Assembly (NCBI RefSeq): GCF_011075055.1
Contig: NC_058144.1
Span: forward strand, 12,800,138 to 12,864,137
Length of the DNA stretch: 64,000 nt
Direction of reading: 5' to 3'
Origin: Mangifera indica
Lineage: Eukaryota > Streptophyta > Magnoliopsida > Sapindales > Anacardiaceae
The stretch's first letter is position 1. Every line of letters begins with the position of its first letter. The notes beneath the pieces are model-generated. The model was not told the origin of the DNA, did not search any database, and saw nothing but the letters and a program-made list of their open reading frames with translations. Both the position numbers and the translations under genes were made by a program. Shown piece by piece: positions 12,285 through 23,176 of this stretch.

Positions 12285-13278
12285 TCATTTGATAAGAAAC
12301 TCAATTAATTCATTCTGAGTATGGATATGCAAGAATAGATGCTCAATATCAATCCCTATAGACATGCAATAATTATCAAATATTTTGTATATAAATTCAC
12401 TAGTATTATCTAACCATATTGACTTATTTGGATCATTTGGGAAATGAGTCTTCAATTTGATAATTTGAGTTAATAATTTAGCAAAGACAACATTTTGAGT
12501 TAGCAATAAATAAATAGAAGACCATCATATAAATGCATCAATTAAAACCATAAAATAACAAAATAGCCCACTCGGTGGATGAATGAGTCCACATATATTT
12601 TCTTGAATCCTTTGTAAGAATGATGGAGATTCAACTCCAACTTTACAGAAAGATGGTGTAATTACCAATTTGCCTTGTGATTAGGCGGTGCACATTTTTC
12701 ACTAGACAAGAAAATCTTATGATTCTTTAATACATGTTCATATAAATTTTCAATCATTTTACATATCATTGTAGATCCTGGGTAATCTAAATGGTCATCC
12801 CAAAGTGTAAAGGCTTTTAAATAAGAGAACTTCTGATTCAATACTGTGTAGGTTTCAATTGTCTTTACAATTGTATAATACAATCCAAATGATAAAGAGG
12901 ACAATTTTTCTAATCCATGTCTTCTTTCGAAGGCATAATCAGTTGTACATAGATATTCTGCATCATTTTCATTCATGGTTTCAATATGATAGCCATTATT
13001 TCTTATATATATAAAATTAAGTAGATTTCTTCTGGATTTACCTGAATATAATGCATCATTGACATTAATTTAGTCCAAATTTTCAATAGAATTATGGTTA
13101 TTTCAAAGCCTTCAATCAGATTTATTGACTCTAAAATTATGTTTATTGTAGCCTCAATTGATGATAAAGTTAAGAAGAATTTCTTTTCCTTAAGTATTAT
13201 GTGCATTGTTGCACTATCCACTGTACATATGTCTCCATCATCAGCTTTTGAAGTCAATTCTTCAAATTTAAAGTTCAT
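12285..13278 (-). pseudogene. Copia protease / pre-integrase / integrase remnants
   Basis: Scattered frames contain copia-like words: FEELTSKADDGDICTVDSAT and THIILKEKKFF-like text (13003-13278), a pre-integrase-like stretch (12662-12976), and the integrase piece at 12285-12506 with FPNDPNKSIWLDNTSEF..., which corresponds to the second catalytic-Asp region of rve integrases. Many stops interrupt it. Between the pieces I see no other gene. Confidence 0.6.
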
Positions 13279-14060
13279 TTTCTTTCATTTTAAAATTTAC
13301 GTTAGTCATTACAAAATTTGAAAGGAAGAAATACGTAGTACTAATTATACAATATAATATACATAATTTCTTAATTTATAAGGAATTATATCAAAATTCT
13401 CGAACTTGACAAGATCCAAAGTATCAACACAATTTGATTCGATCTTCTTGTCATTTTTTTTATGGATGTTTGGTATAAATCCACCAAATATCTAGACATA
13501 CGACAGATATGCTATCAATGGGTTTTAGAACCACATTTATAACATTTGCTTTCATGATTTTATGGTTTATTCTATATCATTTTTCCTTTATCCTGTTTTA
13601 TTTCATCTCTGGTCTATTTGTGGTGGTGAGATTTTCTATTATAACCACCTTTGGATTGAAACTTATTTCGTTCAGACCTCGTTTATGCCTATGATAACTA
13701 CTACTGATAGTTGCGTTTACTTCAAGAAATGATGTTATGCCAGTTAGGCGTGTCTGATGGTTTTTCAATAACAATTCATTATTTTGCTCAGCCACCAATA
13801 AACATGATATTATTTCAAAATATTTTAAAAGTTTCTTTCTCGATATTGCTACTACAAGAGCATATCCAGTTCAGATGAAATATGAAGAAAATTTTCTTTA
13901 ACATATTTTCTTTGGTTAATTTTTTCCCACATAATCTCATTCGAGAAACTATTTTAAACATGATAAAGTTATATTCACTTATAAATTTAAAATCTTTTAA
14001 ACGTAAGTGAGTCCATTGATATTGTGTTATTGACAATGTCATTGACTTTTAATGATCGAA

Positions 14061-14324
14061 TCATTCTTTTAGGTTTCTCCATAGTTCTAGTGGATCAATT
14101 ATATCCATGTATTCTACTGTCAAACCTTCATGAATATGATGCTGAAAGAAAATAGTAGCCTTAGAATTTTTCTGTTGGGATGTATTATTTTCTTCTTTTA
14201 TGATTTCTCTAAGGCTCATAGATTCCAAATGGAGAAGCGTGTCCAAGGCCCATTTAGTGTAATTTTCTCCATCCAAACAAATGACAACATATTGAAGTTT
14301 TATAAGGTTTGTCATTTTCACCAA
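14061..14324 (-). pseudogene. Copia gag N-terminal fragment
   Basis: The frame carries GENYTKWALDTLLHLESM, then KATIFFQHHIHEGLTVEYM and DPLELWRNLKE. This is the usual plant copia gag pattern (G.NY..W.......L, followed by ..W..L...). More gag sequence (WTHLRLKDFKFISEYNF) follows in another frame at 13815-14042, so the gene is frameshifted. Confidence 0.8.
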
Positions 14325-15737
14325 CTGCAGATTGATGAAAGTAATAAATATTAGTGATATGATAAAGAAAAATTATGTTAAAACTTCAAGTTCATATTTG
14401 TCTCATATTTACAAAACTTTTGGTTTTGTAATTAATATTTAGAATATTATAATATATAAAACTTTAATTCTAATAATATTTCATACTTCAATTTCATATT
14501 TTTTATAATTTATGTAAACTTCAGGTTGTAAATGAGATATAGTTATAATAAATACTTTAATAAAATTTAGGACTTTGGGTCCATATATATATTATCACGA
14601 TTTTATAAACTTCATGTTATAAATAGGAGACAATTATTATAATATAAATAAATATTTCAATTATATTTAGAACTTCGGGTCTATATTTATGGTTTTACAA
14701 ACTTCGAGTTGTAAATTAGATAAAATTATAAATAGAAAAATAATAATAATTAAAAAAATTAATAGTTTGTATTTTTGTAAACAGGATAATATCATAATTG
14801 AGTCTTAAATTTCTCCAAAAAAAGATAATATTATAATTGAATAATTTATATTTATAATATACAAACATAATAATAACATAACTAAAATATTACTAATGTT
14901 ATGATATGTTTGAGTGATTTGTATTGATAACATGTTATAAATATAATAAAATAAATATACGCAGAAGAAGAGTTGATAAACAGATTTAAAGATAAAAAGA
15001 AAGAAATACTTAAAACGTGGCCACCCTTAAAAAACTTTTTTTTCTTAATTTACTTTTTAGAAAAAAAAAGATAAAAGGATCTTACTTCATTTATATTCTC
15101 TATTTCATTATTAAATTACACACTTGTTAAATGAACTAACTAAAAGTCATCGAGTACTGAGCCTCTCTGAACCATGGACCTAAGGCCATGATTCTTTCAA
15201 TTTGCAAAATAAAATATTCCATAAAAAAAAAAAAATGTATTGCAGTTTTAATAGAAAAACATCCAAACGATCATTAACTTGCTATAAAAAGAGTATGCAA
15301 GAGAGAATGCAACTAGCTAATTTTGAGAAAAAGAGGAAGAAATTCTAAGTACATTTTCACTTTGGGTTGCAAATTGACACGACAAACTGATTTGTTTATC
15401 TGAAAATTGTGGATACACACACACACACACTTTCTTTGTTCCTTATATTTTCCAACATATGTGTGTATGATCAGTATGGATTTTAACCTCCAATGGGCAA
15501 AGATTTCCCTCCATTGAAAAAAACCAAGGAAGAAAGTAAAGAGGTAGAATTGCAAACTTGAATTTATCTTATCATGAGCTTTAATTGTATAAAAATACAT
15601 TTAGTCTACAACCGACCAGGCTTTCTTATAGACATTTAAGCCTTACATTAATCGCTGCCTCGCTTTACAATACACTGCATCATTGACATACGCTACCCTC
15701 CCAACCAGAAGTAGCCGGAACTTCTGATGACGTGCAT

Positions 15738-15775
15738 ATACATACATACATACATACATGCATGCATACGTATGT
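15738..15775. repeat. Microsatellite of tacatacatgca type
   Basis: A run of catacatacatacatacatg and variants. No function inferred. Confidence 0.8.
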
Positions 15776-15899
15776 ACGCCTTGTATATGATATATAAATA
15801 GTAATTATATCAAGTTAGTTTACCGAGAATTTAAAATCCCCTCATATTTCTTTTGTTGCTTTGAGGTGTCTCCATCTTAAGATCACTACTACTACTTCT

Positions 15900-16049
15900 C
15901 TATTCATTCCAACATAGGAGCATCACAGTACATCTCCATATAATATAAAGCCGTGCCCGCTGCTCCCGAACTTTCCTCGAAAACCTCTGCCATGATCTCA
16001 CCTTCATATTCCTAGCGCTCCTCCACGAGAACGAACTATTTGCTACCAT
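15900..16049 (-). CDS. DVL/ROTUNDIFOLIA-like small polypeptide (49 aa), second copy
   Basis: A single exon. The C-terminus KVREQRARLYIIWRCTVMLL plus CWNE fits the RTF domain of the DVL/RTFL peptides. It aligns with the copy at 3652-3777 over its whole length (MK..SWQR.S...REQ..RLYIIWRCTVMLLCW). The frame extends upstream to an ATG at 16097, but that ATG lies only about 4 bp from the TATA box at 16101-16110, upstream of any likely transcription start. I therefore place the start at 16049 (MVANSSFSWRSARNMK), 52 bp from the TATA box. A still shorter start at the MKVR methionine is possible. Both copies share the unusual Trp in IIWRC. The coding frame is intact. Confidence 0.8.
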   Translation of the reverse strand: MVANSSFSWRSARNMKVRSWQRFSRKVREQRARLYIIWRCTVMLLCWNE

Positions 16050-16100
16050 TTGAATAAGATCTTTTTGAAGTATAATTGGCGGGGTTTGAAAAAACATGTA

Positions 16101-16110
16101 TTATATATAG
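16101..16110 (-). promoter_or_regulatory. TATA box of the DVL-like gene at 15900-16049
   Basis: Minus CTATATATAA followed by a short leader. The same box and flanks occur upstream of the other DVL-like gene. Downstream of this box toward the gene, homology continues through the leader into the coding part. Upstream, shared words include the aagaagac/ccattctga region around 16200-16250. Confidence 0.6.
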
Positions 16111-16259
16111 AGAGAGACGAAGAGAAGAGGTGAACTATTGAAGATATGCGAAGAGAAATAAGCGGTGGGTGAGCAAGATTGGGCCCTGGCTGAAAGTAAG
16201 AAGACAAAGCAGGGTTACAATAGGTTGTCTCCTTTGCCAATCCATTCTGAAAAAGACTT

Positions 16260-19200
16260 CACATCCACTTTAATTTGCTTTGCTTAATGACGGGTACGCC
16301 TGTCTGTCTCCCATGGATTCTTGTGTTCATGAACTTGTTTGATTTTTGGAAAGTTGGTTGAGTATTTGTTTGCTAATACGCAATGCTTCTCCTTCATCGG
16401 TCAGTTTGAAGAATAAATTTTGGAAGAATTAATGGAAGTGTTTATAAGTTTGTTTGCCACCAAAAATATTCCTCCTTATCCTCCCTACGGCCCACAATAA
16501 TTGGTGTGTGTAAATCCTAATTAGAGATGAGAGGGGAGGAGACTCTCAGTTTGAAAGCTACGACTGAACTCCTTAATTATTTCAGTTAAGTCAGAAATCT
16601 GAGTCAATCTCCACTAATCATCCTCCAATCATCAAATCTGTATTTATATATCACAATACAATGAGCTTGCAATTACGTGTGTGATAGGAGGAATCCATTG
16701 ACACACACACACACACAACATTTGATTGACCCACTTAAATTCTAATTAAGTTGTTAGCTTTTCAACATTGTTTAAAACCATATATAAGCATTAAAAATTG
16801 ACCAAAAGCCCGTTATCCTATGCACTTTATGATTCTTTGTTACATTCTACATAGTAAAATGTTCGAGATTAATTTTGTAAAATTCGAGTCTCGTACATAT
16901 CTTAGTTTAAGGATGTTTGTGTTAAACTTAAAGTAAATTAGTGTGATTATCCTAAAATCTACATATCTATTCAGCTAAACTGAAAAATGATATGTGACAG
17001 TGGAGGGCATGATGATTTTCTTTCACTAAATGTCATATCTTACGTTTATCTTAATCAGTCTTGCTTAACTTTACTGATACCTGACTAGATTTTGAATGAA
17101 ACATCAGTGAAGGGGCCATCCTTCACCTGGTAATAGTCCAATTTCACGTGCACCATGTCGCACTGAGATGAATTGGTACATCTTTTCAGTCAATGCAGAG
17201 TTGTTGCGGGCCACTTATGATTGCCACTCGTGATCTATGTATAAACTCACTTTTTAAAGTCATTTCCATGCGTTTCATTACTTACCTTACCTTTATCATT
17301 ACCCTTCTTCATCATCTTCAACAACAACAACAATGTCAATATCAAAAGGTTGCCTGTGTGGCTGCTTCACTGGACGCATTGCCTCAGATATGCCTATTCC
17401 AGATTGAATTTCTGGTCTGTGAGTGAGACACATGTAATGTTGGGTCATTCTCTAGGGTTAATAAGATTCTCTTGTGGGTCTGCCCCACGTGGGGGCTCTG
17501 TCCCAGTTGTTGGAGTAAACTTTGGCAATAAGGCTTGGTAACTTGTGAAAAATCAAGGAGGAAGAAGCTTGATCGCAAGATGTTGTGACATTATTTGACC
17601 CGTGCATGTTAAATTTTGATGGATCATATGCATTCTGACAACATCACAGCTTCGAGATTTGTATTGATAGTGTCATGACCTTACTAATTTGCGATGTCGT
17701 GACAATAATAGCAAGTGTGGAAACTGAACGAAGCTATGTTATTTTGCACAGTATTTTGGTGAGGTGTGACAATCGAAATATAAAGTATGTTTCTTTCTGT
17801 CACATTAGCAGTGCTTCATACAACTCTTTAGAAGTGAGGGCTCCATGAAAAGAGTATAAGAGCCAAGTTGATAGAAGTTTTTTATGGTTGACCATTAAGA
17901 AAAGATTAGGTTCTCTAGATAAACTATTCGTTAATGAATGATATAAGTGTTGGTTTAACCTTACTCAAGGATAATTGCTGCCTATAGCTCGTAAGTATAC
18001 GAGTTAATTAAGTAATATAGAAAAATGTCTGTCCCATAAAGAGTAGTTATTAAATACTAGTTTGTTTTATAATTTAAATTAGTTAGAGAGACCAAATATT
18101 AAATCCAAAAAAATGAATAAAAAACACATATTAATTAAAATTAAGCAAAGCAATTAACCAAAGAGAAAATTAGAGGACTAATTATCAAACAAACTTGTCT
18201 AAGATTTAAGATTTCATTATGAATCTCTTGTAATTGTTAATTGATCGGATAAAAAAACAATAAATTGATGAAAATTTGATGGGTGATCATCCTAAAATAC
18301 TTAAATTTTTTTGAAGTTGATTAAGGATGAAAAGATTAAAAAATTACCTATTTTAATGGTAAAGTATTAATCACAACTTATTAATAACCTCTATGATGGT
18401 CACAAAATCCATAAAGAACCTAAACTTATTTCTAAATAAAAATTTCAGTTTTAGAAATTGTGTGAACTAATTGATTATTCATCTTTCAATGGTATAAATT
18501 CAATCTACAAACCAACTAGATGTTGGGCCCAAAACATCACGTAAGAAATAAGTTAACAATCATTAAATCAAAGTTTCATCAATGTTAAATTAAATAAAAA
18601 AATTCATCAACACTTATAAAGATTCATAGATCTATCATAAACTTTCGATAAAAAATTTCGCAACTCATAGCTATCACAATAAATTCAAAAAAATCAGTTA
18701 AAAAAATATTCATAATATTCAAATCGGAGAAGAAATAGTCGTCAAGATGAAAAAGTTAAAAAGAACTTTTGGGTCTTTAAGCTTGATAGGGTAGATCCTC
18801 TCCAAGTTGATTTTTGAGTTTGAATCTTGAATCTTCCTTTTGATTCTTGTGATTTTCCTTTGAAATTTTTCCTTTTTTTTTATGTTGTCGTTTCTTTTTC
18901 ATAAAGAGACGAATTTTTCTTTTTATAGCACTACCAAATTTGCCTTTTTTTAATTTTGCATTTTTTTTTTATTTTTTGCCCAATAATTATAGGCATAATT
19001 GACTTTTACAACTACTTAACAATTCATGTCCATTTTTCATTTCGATGATTTAATTCTTGTCTCGAATAGACCCAAACTTTGTCAAATCACCTAAAAATAT
19101 TATTTAAAGTATCAAATAAGATTAAACCTTAAAAGAGAATTAAAATTAAGAAAATTAATCAAAATAAACTAAAATTTACCTAAAATGAACTAATTAAAAA

Positions 19201-21270
19201 CTATAAATGTGTATATAAAGTACACACATCAAACTCCCCTAAACTTATGATTTTGCTTGTCCCCAACCAAATAAAGAAAATAGAGAAGAAAGGGAAAAAG
19301 CTATTGGAATGGTATGAACAACATGATCAAAATTTTGAATTAACCATATGCAATCAAAAGCAAAAATTGTCTTTTCAAGACTCTAAATGCTCAATCTCAT
19401 ATCTAAATTAAACAATTTTCACAAAGGTCAAACTAAGAATACACACAGTAATCAATCATAAACATGACCGTTGCACTGAAATTAGCATATACATATTTAG
19501 TAACCTCCATGGTCTCTAAATGAAATCAACTTAGTCTCATAGGTAAAATCAAACAACTTATTTGCACTAATGAAGATGCAATACATTTAAAAAAGATTAA
19601 TAGGTTTTTATTTATGTTGTAACGTGGCTAAGGGTATGAGTTAAAGAATAAGAAGATAAAAAAATAAATAAATAAACATGAGTATACTATTAATGACAAA
19701 AGCGAGATCTATATGATTATAAGATAAAAATTGAAGGAGAAACATCAATATAAATTGTACTAATGATATGTACAAAGATATTTTTTTCAAATAATTTTTT
19801 TGTCAATCTTTTCCTTTTTTTTTCTTTTTTTCTTTTATCATATTATTTTTCTCTTTGTTTTTCATTTTTTTCGTATACATGTATATATATTTCTTTCAAA
19901 GATTTCCCAAACTTCTTTACACAAAGGAGGGGTAAATATATTGATAATAATTTGATGTTATATTTTTTTCTTCATTCTCTCTTTTCAATTGATCCAAAAA
20001 TCTCATGTAAATCCACTCATTTTATCAACAATATAACTCATGTAAAAGGTGTGATTAATATATTTATTGGCTAGGTGAGTCAATACAGGTGAAAATAAAG
20101 AAAATACTATGGCTATAATTGAAACATGAATTATAAAGTTCAACGGGCTAACTAGGGGTTAAAAATATGTACAAAGGTTAGCGGGAAGTGGGTCATTTAG
20201 GCTAAAATAAGTCAAAAAAAGTCTAAATCATGTTATTTATCAATACATGCAATTTTTTATTTTGCCTCAGAAGATTGAATGACAAGTTCTAGGACTCGTG
20301 AGATACTAGGAAATATACCTAAGCACATATAAGCCACTATAAATAAACATACACAATCTTGAAATGGTGACCACATGCATAACAAATATCCAAATAACAA
20401 ATGTAAAATCGAAACTTCTTCACCAATCATGAACACCCCTTACATCTATTGCTTCTCAAGAACAAAATTTAAATTCAATTGCATAAGGTTTATCAATTAT
20501 TAAACCATCAAGAGATTATTCAGAAGCTTGATCAAAGATAGCAAGGATTAGGCACTAATTCTAGATTGAAAGGAACAAAGTCATTATGGGCATAATGAAA
20601 CAAGGAAATAGAAAATAAAATCTAACTAAAAAGGGAAAATTTTAAGAAACGTAAACATTAAAGAAATGAAATAGAAAAATAAAGTCAGAGCTCAAGGTTG
20701 CAAAGGTAAAAACTAACCTAAAAATTTGAAGAACTAGAATCTTCACCCCACACTTTAGACAAACATTGTCCTCAATCTTTGCAAATAATAATAAAACATA
20801 TATATTTGGAAAAAGAAATTGCAAGGAAAAGGGAAGGAGATTTCTTGGGAGTGAAGAAATTGTTACTTATAGCACATTTACTTTTTATGTTCAAAACTGC
20901 AATGGAACCCAAAATTTGCTCATTATTTTCCACATGATGTTGTTGTAACATGCCATGACAAAATTTAAAATGAAACAAAGGACTCTAAAGTTGTCATTTA
21001 GGATCTCTATGGTGCATTTAGGGCCTCGAGCAATGTTAAAAGCATTAGTAGTACATTCATAACATTCATAACCATTGAAACATTTAAAATACAACAATAC
21101 TAAAACATTCATAGCTTTCACTATCACTCTACACAACTTGGTGGCTTGCATCATTATCATATATCGTTTCCAAATTCTTTGACCCAGACCCGGACTTGAT
21201 ATGGTTAGGGTATGTGTCATCATTCACGTAGTCGGTCATGACCCTTATGTTCACAGTCATTATTAGCATA
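16260..21270. other. Intergenic / repeat-derived, no gene supported
   Basis: No frame here has recognisable protein content; those longer than 60 codons are AT-rich and look incidental. A (ca)n run lies at 16700-16718. From about 17960 (tagctcgtaagtatacgagt) to 19260 (acacacatcaaactccccta / aacttatgattttgcttgtc) the sequence resembles the non-coding ends of large LTR-derived (LARD-like) plant repeats. I recognise the style but cannot define LTRs. T-rich runs occur at 18870-18980 and 19790-19880. Confidence 0.4.
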
Positions 21271-22294
21271 CATTAGGTAAGGGTGGATACGAGCCGAGCC
21301 GAGCTGAGCTCAAACACTATTTAGCTCGTTTTCGGCTCGTTTTTAATCAGCTCGATTTTCGCTCACTTCGGGCTTGTCGAGCTTGTCAAAACTTATGTTC
21401 GTGTTCAGCTCGCTTTATAATTTAAGTGTTCGTGCTCAGCTCGTAACTAACTCGGTCTCGTCTCTAATAGCTCGGGTTCACTCAGCTCGGGTTTGGGCTT
21501 GTATTCTTAGCTCGCCAGCAATTAAAATACATATAAATTTCTCATAGGAGCAAATATTTTCAGTGAAACAGAAAAATAGAAAGGATTAGACAGCCATAGA
21601 AGCAATTTCATAATAAATACATTTTTGTAATTTCACATACATAAAGATATGCACATACATAAAGCAATTTCACATGTGGAATTCTTCTGGATCATTGGCT
21701 ACATAATGAATATATAAAAGTCTGTTTGTCTTGTTTGTCTGCAAATATTGTGACTTTTATGCTAATATATCTGTCCCATTTTATCCACGTATTTGCATCA
21801 AATAACACAGCACAACATAAAAACAAAGTAAATGGACAATGACGGTGCAGTACAACACCCAAGCATCCTCATCTTATAAATCCGAGCCTCCAAAAAAAGA
21901 AACTTTACTAGTTTAAAGTGATTAGAACTTGAGGAGACAAAAGAAGCATGGATCCAAATTAAATTCAAGAACCATATTAAGGTCAAGTACTATGATGTAT
22001 GAGAAATCATTACTCAAAAAGTCAAAATCAAAATCCAAATATGAACCATTAAACAGTGCTGATTTTTCCCAATCACTACAAAAGGACGAGGACTGATGCA
22101 AAAACAAGCATATGAGGGATAAAGTGCAATCTAAAGCTATACATGGCATATTTCCCATCAAAAAGAAGTGAAAGAAAAAACTACAGCATAAATAAGTTAC
22201 CTTCTTAGAATAGAAGGCTTACATAAATAAAAGAAATCACTACAAAACAAAACTATTATACCTTGCATCAAATATGTTTCTTGTAGGCAACCTA

Positions 22295-22512
22295 AACATG
22301 TTTGGTAATTTGTGTCTGGAGCTATGATACCATACTCCTTGATCTTTGCACCCATCTCTTCAGTTGAGAGATCATCCAAAACTGCAAGCACATGTCTAAG
22401 TTCAACAGCTTTCTTTGTAGATATGCTAAGGTCTTTTTGAAGCTTCTCATTGCAAAAATCCTTAAGCAAGTGGTTAGCATGACAACAAGTTTAGTCCTTG
22501 GATCTCCTCCCC
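22295..22512 (-). pseudogene. Captured glycyl-tRNA synthetase exon fragment
   Basis: Minus-strand translation gives CHANHLLKDFCNEKLQKDLS followed by ISTKKAVELRHVLAVLDDLS and TEEMGAKIKEYGIIAPDT. This is the plant eukaryotic-type glycyl-tRNA synthetase segment with CYRADHLLKD(F/Y)C at its start and GAKI.EYGI.APDTK at its end. Homology stops at APDT, where a splice junction or breakpoint follows; no catalytic motif is present. It lies within the hAT element on the transposase strand but downstream of its stop, so it is a captured exon and not a working synthetase. Confidence 0.8.
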
Positions 22513-22621
22513 CCTTAACTTCCTGTTTTATATGGAGATAGGGTTAAGTTTCAGTATGCTCATTACAACCACTAATCAATACATAGACCAACTCCTACCT
22601 CAGCTGCTGACTTTTCTCTAC

Positions 22622-22676
22622 AATCTCCTTTTTTAGCTTGACCAAGTTACTGCTTTCCAACTACAATACATATATC
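22622..22676 (-). pseudogene. Possible second captured exon piece
   Basis: Minus reads SSNLVKLKKEIVEKSQQLR, ending at a plausible donor (cagctgag|gtagga). It looks like the end of a coiled-coil exon and sits just upstream of the synthetase fragment in the same orientation. The source gene is not identified. Confidence 0.3.
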
Positions 22677-23176
22677 TCCATTTATATATGACAACAAAAG
22701 AGATCGAAATGTAAATTTGAACACAAAAGCTTGAAAAAATAAAATTTAATATTAGAATGACTGTAATATTAACCCATATAGAGGAAGATATAACAAACAT
22801 AAATGTTCAAATCATTATTGATGTTGTACGACATGCTTGGAAGCAAATGGCAACAATAAAAAATAAGAAAATGAAAGACATATATATATATATATATGCT
22901 AAGTACACATATATGTGAGTCAAATGGGAATTTTCTGAAACAACCTTGATTCTTGAAAAAAAAATAATATATTGCTTCAGTAAGCCTAAAAGAAAATCGC
23001 TTCTTATTTGTATATGAGAAATACTACCAGAACACATCACGTTCCAGTAACATTACTTGAGTTCTCATACAAATAGCATGTAAAAGCAATTACATATTTT
23101 TAATCATGAGACATATATGAACATAATTTGTTCTTATTTGTATGAGAACATTGCATTACCTCTAATACGTGACTGT

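Larger units (their letters stand above)
10003..15010 (-). mobile_element. Decayed Ty1/copia retrotransposon
   Basis: Read on the minus strand, the order is gag (14324-13815), zinc knuckle/protease/pre-integrase relics (13700-12662), integrase (12506-12285), reverse transcriptase (12004-11504) and RNase H (about 11080-10560). This is the copia order, with integrase before RT. A decayed primer-binding site lies at 14921-14932 (minus TGTTATCAATAC against TGGTATCAGAGC of initiator tRNA-Met). Next to it, 14934-15003 repeats the sequence at 10005-10075 (gttataaat..aacaaaataaatat), marking LTR ends. The right LTR looks truncated near 15010; the left LTR probably runs to about 10480. Every domain carries stops and frameshifts, so it is not autonomous. 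Confidence 0.75.

Noticed and set aside
16050..16097. N-terminal extension of the second DVL-like peptide
   Set aside because: The ATG at 16097 is only 4 bp from the TATA box and cannot be in a normal transcript.
17193..17578. Overlapping frames on both strands
   Set aside because: Low-complexity and without homology that I recognise; not supported as a gene.
21797..22161. Minus frames around MMGNMPCIALDCTLS
   Set aside because: No domain, stops soon after, and no splice context; probably incidental within the hAT 3' region.
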